This document shows, one piece after another, positions 5,630 to 8,974 of a DNA stretch of 8,974 nt. A model generated the notes under the pieces. That model saw nothing but the letters and a program-made list of their open reading frames with translations. It did not search any database and was not told the DNA's origin. Each line of letters begins with the position of its first letter. The stretch's first letter is position 1. The translations under genes and the position numbers were made by a program. This DNA is from CACPJA01 sp964629335 (GTDB taxonomy: Bacteria; Pseudomonadota; Gammaproteobacteria; Steroidobacterales; UBA11654), in contig CAZVRH010000048.1 in assembly GCA_964629335.1 (NCBI GenBank), positions 1 through 8,974 on the forward strand, written 5' to 3'.

Positions 5630-6686
5630 CTTTTAACCCTTTTATAAGAGTTTGATTTTGATTCCTAGTGCCTACGGTAATACGTACACAATTTTTCAAA
5701 GAGGGTTGATAGCTGACATTTCGTAAAAGAAATCCTGATTCTTTTGCTAGTTGACAAAAATATTCTGCATTTGTAGTTCGAACAAGAACAAAATTCGTCT
5801 CAGAAGGAAATACTTCTTTAACACGTGATAAATTCTTTAACTCATTTTCTAGGTACTTTCGCTCATTGAGTATAGATTTTATATTCTTTTTTGATTGTTC
5901 AATCCCTTTCTCAGTTAGGGACCCAAGAACAGTTTGTTCGGACGGTTTAGAAAAAGAATAAGGGGGTATAACCCTCATAATATACTCACATATCTTATGG
6001 TTACCTATCAAAACACCGCATCGTGATCCAGCTAGACCAAAAGCTTTCGATAGAGTCCTTAACACAACAACATTAGAGAAATCATTAAGTATTTCTCGGT
6101 AAACAGTTTCATCTGAAAATTCAGCGTAGGCGGCATCCAATACTAGAAGGCCATAATTTCTTAACAAATCACAAACTTCATAAATACTCTCTCTATTTAT
6201 CGAATGACCTGTTGGATTAGAAGGAGAACAGAGAAAAGTCAGTTTACTTTTGTTGCTTAGATTGTTTTTAAAAGTATCAATATCAATTTGATAATTGCTA
6301 TTCACTAACAATGGAACACTAACAACATTAATACCCTGGATCGCTGCATAAAACTCATACATTTCAAACGTGGGTGGAAAAATAGTAATCTCATCCTCTC
6401 CAGGTGAGCAAAATGTACGAATTAAAATATCTATTGCTTCTGTGCTACCTCTAGTTACAACACAGTTCTCCTTAGAAACACTAAGATAATTCGCAATTGA
6501 GCTTCTAATTTTATGAGGGACTGCATCTGGATATAAATTTAATGACATTGCTTGTGCCTCATCGGTTACAGAGAATGGACTTTCATTCGCATTTAATCTG
6601 ACTGTATTTGTAATCTTTTTTGCTGGCTCATAAGGTTTTAAACGAAGCACTTCTGGCCTGACCATATCTTTGATATCAATGTCCAT
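5622..6686 (-). CDS. hisC: Histidinol-phosphate aminotransferase (HisC)
   Basis: HisC is a PLP enzyme that transfers the amino group of glutamate to imidazole acetol phosphate. The 354-residue protein is a fold-type I aminotransferase of normal length. It shows VRLNANESPF (29-38), the cofactor residues N157 (SNPTG), D184 and Y187 (LDAAYAEF), the Schiff-base lysine K214 in TLSKAFGLAGSR, R222, and the C-terminal substrate Arg in CVRITVGT. The ATG at 6686 overlaps the end of hisD by 11 bases and has AAGG upstream. A second in-frame ATG (Met8) would avoid most of the overlap but leaves less of the usual N-terminus. Confidence 0.97.
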   Translation of the reverse strand: MDIDIKDMVRPEVLRLKPYEPAKKITNTVRLNANESPFSVTDEAQAMSLNLYPDAVPHKIRSSIANYLSVSKENCVVTRGSTEAIDILIRTFCSPGEDEITIFPPTFEMYEFYAAIQGINVVSVPLLVNSNYQIDIDTFKNNLSNKSKLTFLCSPSNPTGHSINRESIYEVCDLLRNYGLLVLDAAYAEFSDETVYREILNDFSNVVVLRTLSKAFGLAGSRCGVLIGNHKICEYIMRVIPPYSFSKPSEQTVLGSLTEKGIEQSKKNIKSILNERKYLENELKNLSRVKEVFPSETNFVLVRTTNAEYFCQLAKESGFLLRNVSYQPSLKNCVRITVGTRNQNQTLIKGLKDE

Positions 6687-7989
6687 GTTGACCCATCCTT
6701 ACTTCAACTGCCTTGGCATGAGCTTCAAGACCTTCTGCACGTGCTAATCTGATGATATCTTTTGACAAATTACCTAAACCCTTTTGTGTAATCTCCTGAA
6801 CAGAGATTGTCTTTTGAAAACTTGCAACAGAGATTCCACTAAGAGATTTTGTAAATCCACCAGTTGGAAGCACATGATTTGTTCCGCTACAATAATCTCC
6901 AGCTGATTCTGGGCTCCATATGCCTAAAAAAACAGAACCAGCAGATTGTATTTCAGGAAGCCAATCAACTGCAGTTTTAAAGGAAAGAATCAGATGCTCA
7001 GGAGCATATTCATTAGAGATATTTACTGCTGTCTTTAAAGTATCAACAAAAATAAATTTACTATTAATCATTGCTCGCTCAGCTATATCTCTTGTCGATA
7101 GAGTCTTTAAAGATTCCTTAATCTGTTGTTGTACTTTGTAAAGTTGATTTTTACTGGTTGACAAAAGAATCACCTGTGAATCAATCCCATGCTCAGCTTG
7201 AGATAATAGATCAAAAGCAATATGTAAAGGATCAGAGTTTCCGTCAGAAATAATAAGGACTTCAGTCGGTCCAGCTGGCATATCAATCGATACATTAGTG
7301 TTATAGTGCGAGATGAGTCTTTTCGCCTGAGTGACCCAGGTGTTCCCCGGTCCGAATATCTTGTTAACCTGAGGAACAGTTTGTGTGCCAAACGCAAGAG
7401 CAGCGATAGCTTGAGCTCCACCAATCTTAAAAATACGATTAATATTGCAATAATTGGCAACAGTTACAATTGTAGGGTCAACCAGACCATTTTCATTGGG
7501 AGGTGAAACCAAAATTCTCTCAGAGCATCCAGCGATCATTGACGGAACCCCTAACATCATGGCAGTGGAGGGGAGGGGTGTATTACCTGCAGGTACATAA
7601 AGCCCAATTTTTTCAATTGGTCTGGTTACAGACCTGCATTTAACCCCAGAAACAGTCTCAACTGAAATACCATCTAGATTGAGAAAAGATTCATGAAAGG
7701 TTTTTATATTTTCAATTGCATTCCTTATGGAGTCTTTTAACTTTTCTGGTGTTTGCTCAATAGATTCTTGAACTTCTTGAGATGTCATCTCTATAGAATC
7801 TATATCGACATTATCAAAATCTTTTGTATATTCTCTTAGCTTTTTATCGCCATACTTAATCACTCCAGTGAATATTTCTTTAATAGCCTCATTCTGGTCT
7901 TCAAGAACAATCTGTGCTGGTCTTTCTAAAATTCTCACTCGTGTCTCTTCAGACGCTTCATTCCAATTGATTATCTCTTTAAGGCTCAT
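6676..7989 (-). CDS. hisD: Histidinol dehydrogenase (HisD)
   Basis: HisD carries out the last two steps, NAD-dependent four-electron oxidation of histidinol to histidine, as a zinc-dependent homodimer. The 437-residue protein has all the expected residues: zinc ligands Q264 and H267 (LSQAEHG), D365 (AGDYCSG) and H424 (LEAHAKAV), and catalytic E331-H332 (YAPEHLIL). The conserved stretches YVPAGNTPLPSTAMML (131-146), FGPGNTWVTQAK (212-223) and MPAGPTE (237-243) are intact. Its ATG comes 2 bases after the hisG TAG, and its 3' end runs into hisC. Confidence 0.98.
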   Translation of the reverse strand: MSLKEIINWNEASEETRVRILERPAQIVLEDQNEAIKEIFTGVIKYGDKKLREYTKDFDNVDIDSIEMTSQEVQESIEQTPEKLKDSIRNAIENIKTFHESFLNLDGISVETVSGVKCRSVTRPIEKIGLYVPAGNTPLPSTAMMLGVPSMIAGCSERILVSPPNENGLVDPTIVTVANYCNINRIFKIGGAQAIAALAFGTQTVPQVNKIFGPGNTWVTQAKRLISHYNTNVSIDMPAGPTEVLIISDGNSDPLHIAFDLLSQAEHGIDSQVILLSTSKNQLYKVQQQIKESLKTLSTRDIAERAMINSKFIFVDTLKTAVNISNEYAPEHLILSFKTAVDWLPEIQSAGSVFLGIWSPESAGDYCSGTNHVLPTGGFTKSLSGISVASFQKTISVQEITQKGLGNLSKDIIRLARAEGLEAHAKAVEVRMGQHGH

Positions 7990-7991
7990 AA

Positions 7992-8888
7992 CTACATCAG
8001 CATCTTTTCAACTGGAACAACAAGAATAGAAGAAGCGCCAACAGATTTTAGGTCTTCTAATGTTTCCCAAAATATTGCTTCTTTACAGACCACATGCACC
8101 GCAACAATTTTACTTGTTCCCTCCAAGGGAATAATTGTTGGTGATTCGGTTCCAGGCAACAATTCAGTTATTTTTTTAATTGAATCTTTAGGCGCATGCA
8201 TCATGATGTACTTACTCTCTCTCACCTGGAGAACACCGTTAATTCTTTCGAAAAGTTTAGACACCCATAATTGTTGGGTGTCATCCAATAAACTCGATGA
8301 TTGAATCACCACAGCAGTACTTTCAAGGATGGTTTCACCCTGAGCCAAATTATGAGCCTTAAGAGTGTTTCCTGATGAAACCAAATCACAAACTGCTTGA
8401 GCTATACCTAAGCTTGGAGCTAGTTCTACAGCACCTGAGAATTCAATAATCTTAATATCTAATTTTTTCTCGTCTATGTATTTAGAAACAATAGATGGGT
8501 AGCTTGTTGCAATAGTTTTACTCTCAAGTTGTTCGATAGATGTGCACCCTAAATCTTCAGGGTAAGCAAAAGCAAGTGAGCATTGTCCAAAATCAAGTTT
8601 TTGATAAACACTATATTCACATCGTTTTCTATTAGCCTCCATCTCTATTTGTTTTTCTTTGGCTGTATTCAGTCCAACAATACCTAACTGACAAAAATTA
8701 TTTTGAACTAGATCTGGAATATCGTCGTCACGGACAAACATCAGATCAAAAGGCATATTCTCTCCATATCCGATTAATTGATCTTGTGTATGACTAAAGA
8801 TTAGACCGCATTTCTGCAGCAGAGAGATGGTGTGTTCTGTTAAACGACCAGATTTCTGGATCGCTATTTTTATTCTTTCTTCTGACAT
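7992..8888 (-). CDS. hisG: ATP phosphoribosyltransferase, long form (HisG)
   Basis: HisG condenses ATP with PRPP, the committed and feedback-controlled first step. The 298-residue protein matches the long, self-sufficient E. coli type (299), so no HisZ partner is needed. The catalytic part contains IAIQKSGRL (8-16), MFVRDDDIPDLV (50-61) and the PRPP-binding loop DLVSSGNTLKAHNL (168-181). The C-terminal part (about 225-298) is the ACT-like regulatory domain that binds histidine in this family, including LPGTESPTI and LVVPVEKM. It is the first gene of the operon. No strong Shine-Dalgarno sequence precedes the ATG at 8888. Synthesis is probably controlled from the repeat-bearing region upstream. 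Confidence 0.97.
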   Translation of the reverse strand: MSEERIKIAIQKSGRLTEHTISLLQKCGLIFSHTQDQLIGYGENMPFDLMFVRDDDIPDLVQNNFCQLGIVGLNTAKEKQIEMEANRKRCEYSVYQKLDFGQCSLAFAYPEDLGCTSIEQLESKTIATSYPSIVSKYIDEKKLDIKIIEFSGAVELAPSLGIAQAVCDLVSSGNTLKAHNLAQGETILESTAVVIQSSSLLDDTQQLWVSKLFERINGVLQVRESKYIMMHAPKDSIKKITELLPGTESPTIIPLEGTSKIVAVHVVCKEAIFWETLEDLKSVGASSILVVPVEKMLM

Positions 8889-8942
8889 AATTCTAGTCTT
8901 TTAATTTTTCTCTTGGTACTGAAATTACTAACGTTTTTATTT
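8889..8942 (-). promoter_or_regulatory. hisG upstream leader region, no clear promoter or attenuator
   Basis: Between the hisG ATG and the 8-mer array lie 54 AT-rich bases. I see no convincing -10/-35 pair, no His-codon-rich leader peptide and no terminator hairpin, so E. coli-type his attenuation is not visible here. An isolated GGTACTGAAATTACTAA (8915-8931) resembles the array units but is out of 8-bp register. The promoter may overlap the array or lie beyond the window. Confidence 0.4.
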
Positions 8943-8974
8943 ATGTACTAATGTACTAATGTACTAATGTACTA
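8943..8974. repeat. Tandem 8-mer array ATGTACTA x4, candidate his operator
   Basis: Four perfect, contiguous copies of ATGTACTA fill 8943-8974, and the window ends exactly at the end of the fourth, so the array may be longer. The palindrome GTAC recurs every 8 bp (8945, 8953, 8961, 8969), giving GTAC-N4-GTAC inverted repeats. The proximal edge, with its flank TATTT, is identical over 18 bases to the block upstream of the TrpR-like gene (1552-1569). The array lies about 55 bases upstream of hisG. Its role as a binding site for the TrpR-like protein is inference. Confidence 0.65.

Noticed and set aside
8889..8974. A his leader peptide and attenuator, or a T-box, upstream of hisG.
   Set aside because: No short ORF with a run of His codons, no T-box motif and no terminator/antiterminator hairpins are visible in the 86 bases available. 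A longer leader beyond the window cannot be excluded.
8943..8974. The ATGTACTA array as a CRISPR or a meaningless microsatellite.
   Set aside because: CRISPR needs longer repeats with spacers. A pure slippage repeat would not explain the 18-base identical block, including non-repeat flank, upstream of the regulator gene. An assembly artefact at the contig end remains possible.

Overview
The window is AT-rich bacterial DNA dominated by a complete, tightly packed histidine biosynthesis operon on the minus strand. Reading in the direction of transcription (from high to low coordinates), the order is hisG, hisD, hisC, hisB, hisH, hisA, hisF, hisE, hisI. All nine genes look intact, and together they cover every committed step from PRPP + ATP to histidine. 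Three traits point to a gammaproteobacterium: the two-domain HisB (phosphatase plus dehydratase, with an E. coli-like Cys-His-Cys-Cys zinc loop), the long E. coli-like HisG, and the GDCBHAF order. The AT-richness and near-zero spacing would suit a small-genome marine lineage, but that placement is inference. The odd length and the end inside a repeat suggest that this is a whole assembled contig.

Layout. Bases 1-384 (+) hold the 3' end of a FAD-linked oxidase gene of the glycolate/D-lactate/D-2-hydroxyglutarate dehydrogenase type. It converges, with only 2 bases between the stops, on a minus-strand PhyH-family Fe(II)/2-oxoglutarate dioxygenase (387-1166). Upstream of that on the same strand is a small TrpR-superfamily regulator of the YerC/YecD type (1244-1546). 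A 139-base intergenic region follows, with a good sigma-70-like promoter for the regulator and a weak hairpin behind hisI. The his operon occupies 1686-8888. The last 86 bases (8889-8974) are the hisG upstream region and end in four perfect copies of the 8-mer ATGTACTA.

The most interesting signal is a sequence block shared by the two upstream regions. Positions 1552-1574 (just upstream of the TrpR-like gene) and 8938-8960 (50 bases upstream of hisG) match at 22 of 23 bases, including 18 in a row. Both are built from GTACTAAT units repeating every 8 bp, the same spacing as the CTAG half-sites of the E. coli trp operator. The simplest reading is a self-contained circuit in which the TrpR-like protein represses both its own gene and the his operon.

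Three further oddities lie in the enzymes. hisF has no ATG/GTG/TTG start that would keep its catalytic Asp11; it appears to start at ATT behind a good Shine-Dalgarno sequence. HisI has Asp where the family normally has its first zinc-binding Cys. hisE and hisI are separate genes in the reverse order to the fused E. coli hisIE. No tRNA, rRNA, CRISPR array, insertion sequence or other mobile element was seen.
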